Assembly (NCBI GenBank): GCA_033557685.1
Contig: JAWQRN010000329.1
Coordinates: 1 to 31,331 of the forward strand
Reading direction: 5' to 3'
Origin: Sperchopsis tessellata
Taxonomy: Eukaryota; Arthropoda; Insecta; Coleoptera; Hydrophilidae
DNA: 31,331 nucleotides
In this document: piece by piece, positions 1 through 10,378 of the stretch
Position numbering within the stretch: the first letter of the stretch is position 1
How the letters are laid out: every line of letters begins with the position of its first letter
The notes under the pieces: model-generated
What the model saw: only the letters and a program-made list of their open reading frames with translations
Database searches by the model: none
What the model was told of the DNA's origin: nothing
Made by a program: the position numbers and the translations under genes

Positions 1-1090
1 CTGTATTTAATATATCGACTTGGCCAGTTTGCTTGATATTTGATTTCATCAAATATTAAAATTACACATTTATGTACGGCCAAGGAAACAACAAATTCTC
101 ACATACAACCATGTTTAAGACAAAGACAAATGATTAATCAATGTACAAAAAATACTTATGATCTGCTCACTTTATATTAAACATTTTTATTGTCTAAGCT
201 CTGGAGTAAAACATAATTTCGGTATCTTTCATTTAAGAAGGTATAAATTGTTTAGAAATCATTTTCTTTTTTGAATCTGAGGGATTTGGGCTGAACAGAT
301 TTTCTTTAATCTCTTTTTTATCTAAGAACTACCCCATAGATGTATTTTATTTCTTCTATGCTTTCACTGTACAATAAATGTTAAACATTTGGAGTAATTA
401 TTTGCTCTTAATGGCTATACCCCGTACAAATAAATTGCAGGCACCATATGTTGTGCTACTGCATGTGTATACATACTTGTGAATATGATGTGTCATCACA
501 ATTACAGTTTTTATATAAAAATTTCTCAATGTATGTTTTATTAATATCCGAAGTACAAACTAGCAGTGCATATCGTACAAGATAAAGTGTTAACATCTGT
601 AGAAGCTCTGAGAATAGCAATTTATCTACGGTTGCAAGGAACAATTTTTAAATTTCATTACGTCAATAAAGAGGATGGGGGTACACAGGAATGGTGAGCA
701 GTTCCTCACCATCACATTGATCTGGAAAGTTTTCAATAGCAAGGTTAATTTTGTTAAGATGGTAGGTTCGTTGATTTGCAACAATTGATTTGCTATTTTC
801 AGAACAATAAAAAATAATAGAATTGTACAACTTTAGTGCATTGCTCTGTTGTTAATTTTTCTATCATAAGTTTCTCTATAAACACTAATAACTAAATATT
901 AAAAAACATAAAAGTTATTATCTATTCAAATAATACTGTGATTTTTGCGCTAGCCTGTAAATACATTTATTAACAAATTTGTTTTTTATGATTGTTGTTT
1001 CCACCCAGAAATAAAATTCATACAGATAATAATCGTGGAAGTCTATTACATTTAAATGTACTTCATAGTTCAGTTACTTTTTGCTTTCAG
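1..1090. other. Upstream SEC63 intron, no gene seen
   Basis: This AT-rich stretch ends in a pyrimidine-rich tract and the AG acceptor at 1089-1090 in front of the first visible SEC63 exon. No coding exon matching the missing SEC63 N-terminus was found here in any frame; the longest open frames are short and compositionally random. A small hairpin (GGTGAG / CTCACC, about 692-709) is the only local structure noted. It is most simply read as intron sequence. Confidence 0.6.
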
Positions 1091-1261
1091 GCGTTAACAG
1101 ATGAAGAAGCTCGAAAGAATTGGGAAAAGTACGGGAACCCAGATGGGCCTGGTGCAATGAGCTTTGGAATAGCGTTACCATCATGGATTGTAGAAAAAGA
1201 AAATAGTGTTTGGGTATTAGGACTTTACGCTCTAGTCTTTATGGTGGCTTTACCTATAGTG
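1091..1261 (+). CDS. Sec63: SEC63 exon: J-domain end and third TM helix
   Basis: The acceptor TTTCAG precedes GCG (Ala) and the donor is GTAAGT; both ends are phase 0, giving 57 codons. It encodes the conserved GPGAMSFGIALPSWIVEKEN loop followed by a hydrophobic helix (WVLGLYALVFMVALPIVV). The reading frame is open upstream of the acceptor, but that part does not resemble SEC63. Confidence 0.93.
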
Positions 1262-4200
1262 GTAAGTTAAACTTATAAAATATTATATTTGGTAGGTTTT
1301 ATTTGTTTTCTGCAATTCATTCATTCTTTAAAGGTTGGTACTTGGTGGTACCGAAGTATAAGGTTCTCAGGAGATCAAGTATTATTAGACACTACCCAGA
1401 TGTATTATTATTTCTTCCATAAAACTCAAAATATGCCTTTGAAGAGAGTCATTATGATCCTTGCAGCCAGTTTAGAATTTGATAGAAATCACAACTCGGA
1501 AATTTGTGAAAGACAGACAGACAACGAAGAAGTACCTCAGGTAAATTATTTTCTATTACTAATTGAAACAATAATTTATTTACAATCATTCTTATATTTT
1601 GTCTTTTAATTCCAGCTCATAAAGAAGTTGCCTAATCTTAACGAAAAAAATAAAGAACGTCCATTATGCTTCCACTATAGTATAAAAGCAAGAGCCCTAA
1701 TGCACGCTCATCTCTCTAGAATTCCTCTTAACGAAAGCACTCTTGAGCAAGATCGGTGTTTAGTTATTGGAAAGTGTCCCTACCTATTGCAAGAGCAAGT
1801 CAATTGTGTGAATCAACTTATCCTACTGGCATATGCACGACGCAGTAAGTATTTAAATTATAAATCAACAAGATTAAATTTCCAATGTTTGGATGAGTGT
1901 GAGGATTCTGTTAATGTATGATTGTTCCATTTGGGATAAGTGCAGTACACAGATGTTAGATTGGAGGTGTAGTTGGTGACTGGATGCTGTATAGCGTACA
2001 GCAGAGTTAGGCACTAATTCATTACAGCACGTAGATTTGAGTAAAAATTACGTGAGTACTGAGTACAATAGTAATCGAGTATAAACGTACTCAAAAATTA
2101 TAGTGGCTTAAAATCTTGATTCATAATTATTTTTTAGTCATAATATTTGATATAAAAGGGTAAAGACCCAGAAAGGAAACACCAACAGTCTATAAATTAT
2201 TCAATAATAATTCAGTAGACCGGTTTCGAGGCATCTTACCTCATCTTCAGGATGGTCTAGTTAAAAAAGACATTAAAACAAAGGACTAATGGGAAAAATG
2301 TCGTAAACTGGTCGACTGAATTATTATTGAATAATTTATAGACAATAGGTGTACATATTCGTAATTGTTATTTTAAGGAATTATTTATACATGCTCTTGA
2401 AATTTCTTATGTGATTTTTTAATTAATTTTTACATAAAATTTGTGGTTTTGAGTTTTTTTAATTACTTTCTCGATTATCAGAATAATTATTACATTTTTG
2501 AGAAAATTAAGAACAAACTGGTAACTGATGAATGTATAATAGTCTACATATACTAGATATTGAGTGTGACTTAAGTCCGGACAGGATAAAACCAATCCTA
2601 AAATGCTGTGTTGGGGATACAAAAACATGGGAAAAGAAATCTACCCAAATGTTGTTGAATGGTGAAATGTTATTAACAATTTATTGTTAAAGTTTTGAGA
2701 GAACAAACTGTATCTCGGTTATATGTTTTATATTTGTTTTCAAGCATAGAATCTATTTTGAAGGAAACAACAGACCAATGTCAAGGTATGCACATGATTT
2801 AATATGACCAATTCATAGGTTGTCTCTAAGTGAGAAAAATATTATTATTCCTGTATAGGAGTTTTTAATTCCTTGCCCAATTGTATTAAAATTATTTCTC
2901 AAGATTTATAGCTAGTCTATATAACTATTTATGTGAGTTGGAGCCTTACACTGTCAGGGATTATTGGAATGCATAGATGCTTTAAGTTGGCAGTGCTATT
3001 ATATAATTAAATTTTTTCTTTCATTATGTGTGTATATATTGTGTATTATTTTTACTATCATTATTTTTTCTTTGATGCAAATTTCAAAACATAATTTGTA
3101 ACATGTGTGCAACTTTTCCGGTTGGACCTTTTAATCATGGAGGCCTTTCATTTGTGTCGGCCTTTGGCCATTTTGGCTTTTAGCCATGGTGGTCTTTGGC
3201 TATGACAGTCTCTTGTCCGTGATGACTATTTTCATGCCGGCTTTTTATTACATTATAATTGCTATTTGCAAATATAAATGGATCTTTCATAAAAGCCCAT
3301 ACACTTCTTCTGTGTCGACCTTTGTCCATTTTGACCTTTGTCCCTGTTGACCTTTGTCCATGTTGGCCTTTATCAACATTAGTTTTTATCCGTGTCTGCT
3401 TCTCTGTGTGCCATCCCTTTATCTGTTTCGACTTTTTTTTTGTCAGTCAATAGGTCCCATGGTGTGAAATTTATATCAGCAGTTTTTCATTAACATTTCG
3501 TTAGCTTAATATTATAGAACAAATTTCTATTTTTCATTTCAGCTCAGCAAGCTCTCTGTTAAATTATCTGCTTGTAATTAGGAATCACGTTTTCTAGGTT
3601 GTTTGTCTTTTGGGATAGACTCTTACTAAATTGGGCAAACAATCATCAGCATACACATTTTATCTGTTTTAAGTGTATGACATTATAATTTTCATATTTA
3701 AATCAGTATTTATTTTAATTTTTAGTTCAGAGGCTACCTAGCATAGACACAATTGAAAATTGTATGAAACTATGCCCCATGATAGTTCAAGGACTCTGGG
3801 AATTTAAGTCACCACTATTGCAACTGCCACATATTGAAGAAGAACATTTGAAATACTTCATGTCTAAAAAGGTAATGAACACAGATAAATGGTATATCAT
3901 TTATTAATTATGTATATTTCTTTATCAGAGGCAAATTAAATCCCTTCAACAGTTTGCCCAACTAAGTGGAGATGACCGAAGAAACGTTTTAAGAAGTTTG
4001 TCTGAAGAACAATACGAAAATATTAAGAAAGTGTTAGGGAATATGCCTTACATTGATTTCCAAGTTAAATGTGAAGGTAAACATTCAAAACATCGTTTTT
4101 GTTATATAGTTTACCTTTTTGGTTTTAAAATTTTAGTTGTGGATGATGAGAATTCAACAGAGGTGACTGCTGGAGCGATTGTTACAGTGACTGTTAATTT

Positions 4201-7200
4201 AACTCGTAGAAATATGAGTGAAATATTTGGTGACGAATCAGTTAAAGAAACAAATAATATAAATGAAAATGCTGTAGAGCCAGAAGCCAAAGAAGGTGGT
4301 GGTGAAGGGGAACCTGAGGCACAAACTGCAAAGAGACCAGCTTGGTTGAAACAGAAAAAAGGTAAATTCATCAATCTTGCTAATATTTTTCAAAGATATT
4401 GAATCTCTGCTGATTGACATAATTTTGAATTTTCTCCAAAAACTTAAATATTTGTCAAATCAACAAGTTTGAACAAACTTCAGCACCTATGATTTCTGAA
4501 GGGTTGCCTTGAAGCTCATGTATTCATATTTGGGAAATGGACAGTAGCTCGTGTATGTTAACGGAAAAAAAAGTGGTGTGAAAAAGATACATAATCACAG
4601 GCGTCTCGTAAGACTCGTTGGGGCCTCTGCTTTTCATAATATTTGTGAATGACCTACCAATTTGTGTTCATTGGTGACATTTTGTCTGTGGCAGAGATCT
4701 AGGTGTTTATGCAGGGAAGGATGGTGCAATTTGTTTGCACGCTGGAGCATGTTTTACCACAAATTAGTTCGCTCGAAACCAAGATTAAACCATGGAAATT
4801 TTTTTGTCCCGACACTTTACCAAGTTACTTGATGTCCAGCTCACTTTGGCATTTTCAAAAAGTTCATCTTCGGTCAGGGCTCTCTTCGACAGTTTAAGCT
4901 ATTTGATGAGTATCAAAAATTTTTGGTGGATATGCTGCTACAGAAACCTATTTTGACAGGTATATGTATATCGTGTCAAAATTATATAATTACAGACTTG
5001 GCAAAAATAACCTGCAGTTAGTTTTTGAGGGAACCTATTGCCAACAACACTCCGCTTCAAGTGCATCTTTGATGCTCGTTTAAGTTTGTCAAGCAGCTTT
5101 TGATGTAATTTCAATTCCCAGCATTGTACTTGTTACTGGGTATTACATAATGCTTAAGATCTTAGAAACAAGAGTTCAGATATCGTTACTACATCAGAAT
5201 GAGAAATTATATAGATTACCATTCCATAGGATTAATAATTCGGATATCAAGACCCAAGATTGTATTATAAATTATCAATTGAGACTAGAAATCTAAGTGA
5301 TACTTTTTTGCAAATTAGCTGAGAAATTGTTTGATGGGAGAGACCTTTTTTCTGTTAGACATTTAATTCATTTTGTATTTTGTTTTTAATGTAAAAATAG
5401 CAAATACTACTAATCGTTAAATATTTCCATTTTTTTTTGTTTATATTTAAACAATTTCAGGTGGTGGTAAAAAGAAGGACAAGAGGTCAAATAGACAAAA
5501 TAAAATGGCCAACAGTATCAAACACAAAACAGAAGAGTCTCCTGCTCCGCCACCAAAATCTATAGTTAATAGACCAAAGGAAGAAAAACCAAATGATGAA
5601 GATAGTGATGATAGTGATTCAGATGATGAACCAAATGAAAATAATGATAGGTCATCGGAAGAAGAAGTGAAGGGATCTAGTTTGGAAGATGATGATCAAG
5701 TATGAATTTTTATTTTCAATGTTGTAAAAAGCTTAATTTTTTATTGATTTTAGGAATGGGAGAAATTCCAAAGAAAGCTCCATAAAAGAGAGAAAGTGTT
5801 GGAAGGTCGTTCGAAGAAGTCACATTCAGTACACTGCCCATTATTTCCAAATGATAAACAAGAATATTGGTGGGCTTATATCTGTGATCGTAAGTCAAAA
5901 ACCTTGCTCACTGCTCCTTACCATGTGACTAGTTTAGTAGATATTGAAGAATTTCAACTTAAGGTAAGAAACCATATTAATATTATTTATTCACAATTAT
6001 TAAGAAATTTTGTGCATACAGCTAGATATAACAATGCACCATGTTAATTTATTAAGGGAACTAGTAATATAAATATATTTGTATTAATATTTTGGTAAAG
6101 GAGTATCATTTTCAGAAGTTTGGTTGTGCAACTTAACTTCTTTTGAAGCTGACCTAAGGTAGAGCGAAGCTTGAATTTCATGATGCTGAGAGCTAGAAGT
6201 CATTTGATTTAAGAATCTAACTAAATTTTTGAGAAATATTGGTCTAGTGTAGTTTTAGTATAATTAACGTCTGCTCATTTTTGCTGCTGTGGTCAATTAC
6301 TGACGCAAGGGATTAGGCTCTCACAAATGGGAATTTTCACGTAACTATCTATTTTTATAAGTGGAATTGGGTTTGTTAACATGTATGTGCTCTATATTTA
6401 CTTACAATACATGAAACCAATCGTCTAGTATATTATTAATACTATTTAGATCCTTTGTGTCTTGAACATATTCATCCTCGATTTCATAAATTTCGTGTTT
6501 CTGTATTTCTGATCTTTTTTAATATAATTCAATATTTGCCGTGTTAGATGAGAAGATGACATACGTACACTACTAGTATAACAATATAACTTTTTGTGGC
6601 AATTTTTGTGCAGCTATATGGCCGACCAATATAACTGACTAATGAGGTTTGTAACTAATTGAACAAAAAACACGTAATATAACAGACTTGCATTGTATTC
6701 TGTAACAGGCTGTACAGGGTACTGATTACTCTTGGTATACTATCTTTTTCCTTCCTCGAAGCTCGTTACCCATAAAACTATCTAAGGCGTTATGTATAAT
6801 GTGTTTTGTTGTTTTATTTTAAATAGTATTCTAACCTTTTATTATTGTTCGATACCTAATCTTATTATAACAGGAGTTTTTGTAGTCAAAATCTTATCTT
6901 AAAAATTGGTCAGATGGAGTATTTGAAGAGTGGATGAATCAGGTGTAAATCAAGTTAGATCTGTAGTAATCTGTATTAGATTAAAAGACTCAATGGAAGC
7001 TAAACAACACAAGTATGAAGTCCCAAACATGTGAAATGCATTTACATTGAAATCGCCACCGTCCCCTCTAGGTCGTGCGACATTAGAAAAATTATATCTG
7101 GGTATTAGATATTAGTGAACAATTGGGTGTAAGCCAGGTCTCAGAAACTTAAAAAATGTCATAATTACCACCCAATAATAAATCTCTTGAAAATCATACA

Positions 7201-9400
7201 TTAAAGTTTGCCAGTTTTAAGTTAATAATAAATCTATTAACATTATTGCAAATTTAACGAAGAAAAGCAAAAATGCATATAGCGAAGCAAAAAATCTACT
7301 TAACAAATTCTATTGCAACTTCAATAGTCCAAGCTATGTAGAGCTTAAGTATTTCATAAGTAAACAAGTAACAAAAATTTAAAGTCAATCAGTTATAAAA
7401 ATGTCTAGTTATGGATAAACTAAAAAAAAATAATGAGTGATAAATTTAAGATATTTTTAATGTGCTCTCTGGCAGAAATTAATATTTTTAAAGTAACCTA
7501 CCACAGAAAGACATGATATAAGAAATACACATGATATAAAGCATAGCATAGCACTACTAGATAATGTTTTTTATATCGTCCAAAGAATAAATTTTGTAAA
7601 TCTTGCCCTACTGTTTAACTAAAATTGTCATCCACACATTAAATTTTTTTAACATATATATGCTGGATGTGGTGTTAAGTATTCGCTTATAGTCACACCA
7701 GACCTCTCTATCAAAAAATAACATCTGTGACACGGTAGCTGGTGAATCTAATAAGAGTGATCTGGTGTTATATCAATGTTCATTTCATGTTATTTTCATT
7801 TGGCAATTCCTCCAACCCATATACACATAAGTTGTTACGTCTAAAACCCTGTCCTGTTCTGAAAACAGTTGCTATATTTTAAGAAATACTGTTACAGACA
7901 TCAGTGGCAATGTTTTGAATAACTTTTATTGTTGAATTATCCATTTATGGATTCATGGACTATCTTCTCTACATTTTAGTTACAAAAAATTTAAATAATT
8001 AACAACACCGGGTAGTATTATTTTGAAAAATAGTACGTAGTTTTATCCTTTTCAAAAATGTTTTCTCAGCGGGTCAACATATTTATGTACATGTGTAATT
8101 CGATTTCATTTAAAATATAATATTTTTGTATACTTCTTCCTATTTTATATTGCAAGATATATATCTTGATTGAATCAACCTTTTTATAAGTGGATTAAAT
8201 ATATCTTTTAGTTTTACAGCTGCCCTTTGGAAATTATTTCTCAGTTGTCAAAATATATTTTTTTACATCATTTGTGATTTTACTTATATTTAAGTTTATT
8301 TATGTTAGGTGGAATTATTGCTTTTCAAGCTTAATAACTCTGTGATCGCTAATGTTGTGTTATAATTCAGTTTAGATCAATCTCACCAATCTTGAAATTT
8401 GTAATTTTAGTTCATGTTAAAACGAATATATGCATTACCGTTATGCAAAGAAATAATATTTTTGGGAATAAAATTAAATTTTTGGAATTGTGTTTATTTT
8501 GTACTTTTAAGGAAGTTTTTTTTAAACTATGGTTTATAATTATATCGATTAAAGTAAAGAAAATATTTTTGTCATGTTGCATTAATTTTTTTATTTGCTT
8601 ATTATATTAAAAATTCTATTCAGTCAAACAGTGTATAATGAAATCAGCTAGGAATGTTTACAAAATTCATCTCTGAACAATGGAAGCACAAACATCCCAA
8701 ATACAAATACATCATTCTGTTGCGGGAATTAGGTTTATACGTAGAACTTTTTTATATATTTATAAATGTGCACTTCCGTTAGTGTTTTCATGTTTATTAG
8801 AGCCTACAGTTAATTTAGTTGCCTCCTCCCTCATTTTAAATATGAATGCCATTTTATTTTCTTCACCAAATGGAGTTGCCCACAGGCAGATCACTGCTCA
8901 GAAAAGCTTTCCATAATAAGAAGCTATGACAAAAACTGCCAATCTAATTTTTTTTATAGTTAACTCTTAAGTGGACAAACAAAATATATATCACCTGAAG
9001 TCTACTACAACAATTTTTTTAAATATTATATTAGTTTAACACTAAAAAAAGTCCAATTTAACCAATTTTGAGATAGTTGATCATCAAGCAATACAATACC
9101 TTTGCTATAGCTGAATTAATTTAAATTGCTAGAAAAATAAATAACTGAAAACATTATTTTTAGTTCACTGCACCAAATTGGAAAGGAGTATATGTATTCA
9201 CCGTATGCCTACGTTCAGATTCGTATATAGGGTTTGACCAGCAGAAGGATATTAAATTGGATGTAAAGGAAGCACCGGCTGCTCCAGAAACCCACCCACA
9301 ATGGGACTTTGAAAACTCTGAAGAAGAGGGACAATCCGAAGATAAAGATAGGCCTTCAGATTACACGACAGATGATGACCTTCCTGACGAAGAGGACTGA
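1091..9400 (+). CDS. Sec63: SEC63 translocation protein, 3' nine exons (5' partial)
   Basis: SEC63 is an ER membrane J-protein that works with SEC61, SEC62 and BiP in protein translocation into the ER. Nine exons (1091-1261, 1334-1540, 1616-1844, 3726-3871, 3929-4076, 4137-4361, 5461-5699, 5754-5963, 9164-9400) join in frame to 603 residues ending in TGA. In order they give the end of the J domain (LTDEEARKNWEKYGNPDGPG), the third membrane segment (about residues 38-57, then GTWWYRS), the Brl region with SPLLQLPHIEEE, a Lys-rich then Asp/Glu-rich linker, an Ig/FN3-like region (EYWWAYICDRK, PYHVTSL, LRSDSYIGFDQ) and an acidic tail of the kind that binds SEC62. The human protein is about 760 residues, so roughly 155 N-terminal residues, with two membrane helices and the HPD motif, are upstream of the window. 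All exon phases agree and there are no internal stops, so the gene looks functional. Confidence 0.96.
1334..1540 (+). CDS. Sec63: SEC63 exon: start of Brl region
   Basis: Sixty-nine codons, phase 0 at both ends, begin VGTWWYRSIRFSGDQ and end at VPQ before donor GTAAAT. The preceding intron is 72 bp and the following one 75 bp. The segment KRVIMILAASLEFD is a recognisable SEC63 signature. Confidence 0.93.
1616..1844 (+). CDS. Sec63: SEC63 exon: Brl region
   Basis: It encodes LIKKLPNLNEKNKERP, then the conserved YSIKARALMHAHLSR and CPYLLQEQVNCVNQLI blocks. The donor GTAAGT at 1845 leaves phase 1, and the split codon is completed in the exon at 3726. The open frame running past the donor to 1921 is intron. 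Confidence 0.92.
2188..2343. mobile_element. Foldback/MITE-like element, 34-bp TIRs
   Basis: Positions 2188-2221 and 2310-2343 are inverted repeats matching at 33 of 34 bases (one A/C difference at the inner end), separated by 88 bases. Just outside, an ACACC and its complement GGTGT also face each other at the same offset, so the arms may once have been longer. The loop contains GTTTCGAGGC-type sequence reading on the minus strand as GAGG-loop-CCTC-GAAAC. There is no coding capacity. A clear target-site duplication was not found. The family is not known to me. Confidence 0.75.
3121..3440. repeat. Degenerate minisatellite, ~16-bp unit
   Basis: Successive 16-base blocks are variants of TTGACCTTTGTCCATG, best seen at 3314-3410 and, more diverged, at 3125-3240. 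About 60 bases of unrelated AT-rich sequence (3241-3305) separate the two clusters. It lies within a SEC63 intron. Confidence 0.8.
3726..3871 (+). CDS. Sec63: SEC63 exon: SPLLQLPHIEEE block
   Basis: The acceptor TTTTTAG at 3725 is chosen over the CAG five bases later because only the former keeps the frame open. It encodes QRLPSIDTIENCMKLCPMIV and the highly conserved FKSPLLQLPHIEEEHLKYF. It starts in phase 1 and ends in phase 0 at GTAATG. Confidence 0.93.
3929..4076 (+). CDS. Sec63: SEC63 exon: Brl/helical region
   Basis: A 57-bp intron precedes it. It encodes RQIKSLQQFAQLSGDDRRNVL and YENIKKVLGNMPYIDFQVKCE, matching the helical part of the SEC63 Brl domain. The donor GTAAAC leaves phase 1. 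Confidence 0.92.
4137..4361 (+). CDS. Sec63: SEC63 exon: beta region and charged linker
   Basis: It encodes VVDDENSTEVTAGAIVTVTV and LTRRNMSEIFG, matching the start of the SEC63 beta-sandwich. A low-complexity Glu/Gly/Lys-rich insert (about residues 330-375 of the visible protein) follows. The 60-bp intron before it has no in-frame stop. Confidence 0.92.
4460..5390 (+). pseudogene. Decayed non-LTR RT in SEC63 intron
   Basis: Conceptual translation, switching frames, gives LVYVNGKKSG, then LGPLLFIIFVNDLP (about 4615-4665; the classic GVPQGSxLGPLLFxIxxNDLP block of non-LTR reverse transcriptases). Further on come fragments resembling the C-terminal part of such ORF2 proteins, ending near 5380 with DGRDLFSVRHL. 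Multiple stops and frameshifts show it is dead. The clade was not resolved (Jockey/CR1-like is likely). The boundaries are approximate. Confidence 0.7.
5461..5699 (+). CDS. Sec63: SEC63 exon: Lys- and Asp/Glu-rich linker
   Basis: It begins GGGKKKDKRSNRQNK and continues with an Asp/Ser/Glu-rich run (DEDSDDSDSDDEPNENND). This matches the charged, poorly conserved linker of SEC63 that interrupts the beta-sandwich. It ends in phase 0 at donor GTATGA (5700). The assignment rests on frame continuity with both neighbours. Confidence 0.9.
5754..5963 (+). CDS. Sec63: SEC63 exon: EWEKFQRKLHKRE and WWAYICDRK
   Basis: Seventy codons, phase 0 at both ends. The conserved blocks are EWEKFQRKL, HCPLFPNDKQEYWWAYICDR and APYHVTSLVDIEEFQLK, aligning with the human sequence around its YFPEEKQEWWWLYIADR segment. 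The preceding intron is only 54 bp, the shortest in the gene. Confidence 0.94.
5964..9163 (+). other. SEC63 3.2-kb last intron
   Basis: AT-rich sequence between donor GTAAGA and acceptor TTTTTAG. Open frames of 60-80 codons at 8392-8610 and 8680-8916 are low-complexity or resemble nothing known and are not called genes. A weak inverted pair around CACACCAGAC (7693) and CTGGTGTTA (7762) may be remnants of a small element. No other structure was identified. Confidence 0.6.
9164..9400 (+). CDS. Sec63: SEC63 last exon with acidic tail
   Basis: Seventy-eight codons and TGA. It encodes FTAPNWKGVYVFTVCLRSDS, YIGFDQQKDIKLDV and APETHPQWDFE, the C-terminal end of the SEC63 beta-sandwich, then an acidic tail ending DDLPDEED. 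In the family this tail contacts the basic N-terminus of SEC62 and can be phosphorylated by CK2; that role is inferred here. Confidence 0.95.
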   Translation, partial: FTAPNWKGVYVFTVCLRSDSYIGFDQQKDIKLDVKEAPAAPETHPQWDFENSEEEGQSEDKDRPSDYTTDDDLPDEED

Positions 9401-9501
9401 GCAAACTGAACTGAATTGTACGACTGTGTTGTATGATTTTTTGTTGAGTAACCTCACAACTTTGTGTTTTTAGTGAATTTGAATACACGGTTTCACAATT
9501 G

Positions 9502-9507
9502 AATAAA
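9502..9507 (+). promoter_or_regulatory. Sec63: Candidate SEC63 poly(A) signal
   Basis: AATAAA lies 101 bases after the stop codon. A second AATAAA at 9606-9611 is an alternative. Which one is used cannot be told from sequence. Confidence 0.6.
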
Positions 9508-9615
9508 ATTTCTGAAGATGTTCAGTGAAGAACTGATAGGGATTGGTTTTGAAAATTATATATATATTTAAGAAAAATAATCAATTATTGTATATTTATA
9601 TTTATAATAAAATAA

Positions 9616-9853
9616 TTACAATTCCGTGTATTTTCTGTATCTATCATTACCATAATTTTTTAACAAAGTATTTATGGAACCCACTGGTAGGGGTTTGCCA
9701 GGAGCCCACTCATTTTTAGTATGCCACTGAATTGTTATAACACCACCTTTACAAGTTTTGTGTGCAGCTTTATACTTATTGTTCCTTTTTGATACTGTTC
9801 GTAAACAGAATATATTTGTTTTTGATTGCTTTGGCAAAATAAATAATGGGACA
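9616..9853 (-). pseudogene. Unidentified minus-strand ORF, C-terminal block
   Basis: An open frame reads from about 9852 to a TAA at 9618-9616, roughly 78 codons. It includes GVITIQWHTKNEWAPGKPLP and ends NDRYRKYTEL. Composition and codon pattern look protein-like rather than random. A TTTTTAG just upstream (9860-9854) could be a splice acceptor, making this a last exon. Alternatively it is the 3' end of a continuous but broken gene running from 10666. I do not recognise the family. It lies 215 bases past the SEC63 stop, on the opposite strand, so the two 3' ends are convergent. Confidence 0.4.
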
Positions 9854-10378
9854 CTAAAAATTTTGAAGGGTTTTTCTTGATGTCAATTTACCTAATTTGA
9901 ATTGGAAGGTTGTGTCAAATAAAAAGTTTGAGATGACGTGTGATAAGAGACCTATAAAACCTTAGTTGTGGAGTTGTACTATCGAATAATTTCTCTAAAT
10001 CAAAAAATATTCTCAAAAGATTTCCAAGAATAGAGCGATTTTCTGAACCTGCTTCCTATATAGGATAATTTACAACTTTCTAAGCACCACTTTTTCCTAT
10101 AAAATATTTTTTCCATAATCTTGCATTGCAGCTGGTTCAGGTAATGGGTTTGATAGCTCATTGGAGGGTAGTCTTAGTTAGGCAAGGGTGCAAGTCAGTG
10201 TACGGCTTTTAATGTAGTCTTTTACAAGGTGTATATAACTCCTTAGAGCTGACAACCCTATCATCACTATTTAATTTACATGTCTAAGATAAATATAATA
10301 ACATCAGTATGTAAGTTTGATGAAATAACAATTGCACTAACAATTTTATTTATGAATGTACTACATGGTGATTGGAGT

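Larger units (their letters stand above)
1845..3725 (+). other. SEC63 1.9-kb intron with repeats
   Basis: This intron is far longer than the 54-75 bp introns in the same gene and carries inserted or expanded repeats: a foldback element at 2188-2343 and a 16-bp minisatellite at 3121-3440. No coding sequence was recognised. Confidence 0.8.

Noticed and set aside
329..365. Similarity of this stretch to part of SEC63 exon 1334-1540 (TAGATGTATTTT.ATTTCTTC), as a partial exon duplication
   Set aside because: The match covers only about 30 AT-rich bases with gaps and does not extend on either side; chance is likely.
456..644. 62-codon minus-strand open frame
   Set aside because: No family features and low-complexity surroundings; treated as chance.
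8392..8916. Two plus-strand open frames (72 and 78 codons) in the last SEC63 intron
   Set aside because: Phe/Ile/Lys-rich or featureless translation, no splice context linking them to SEC63, no recognisable domain.
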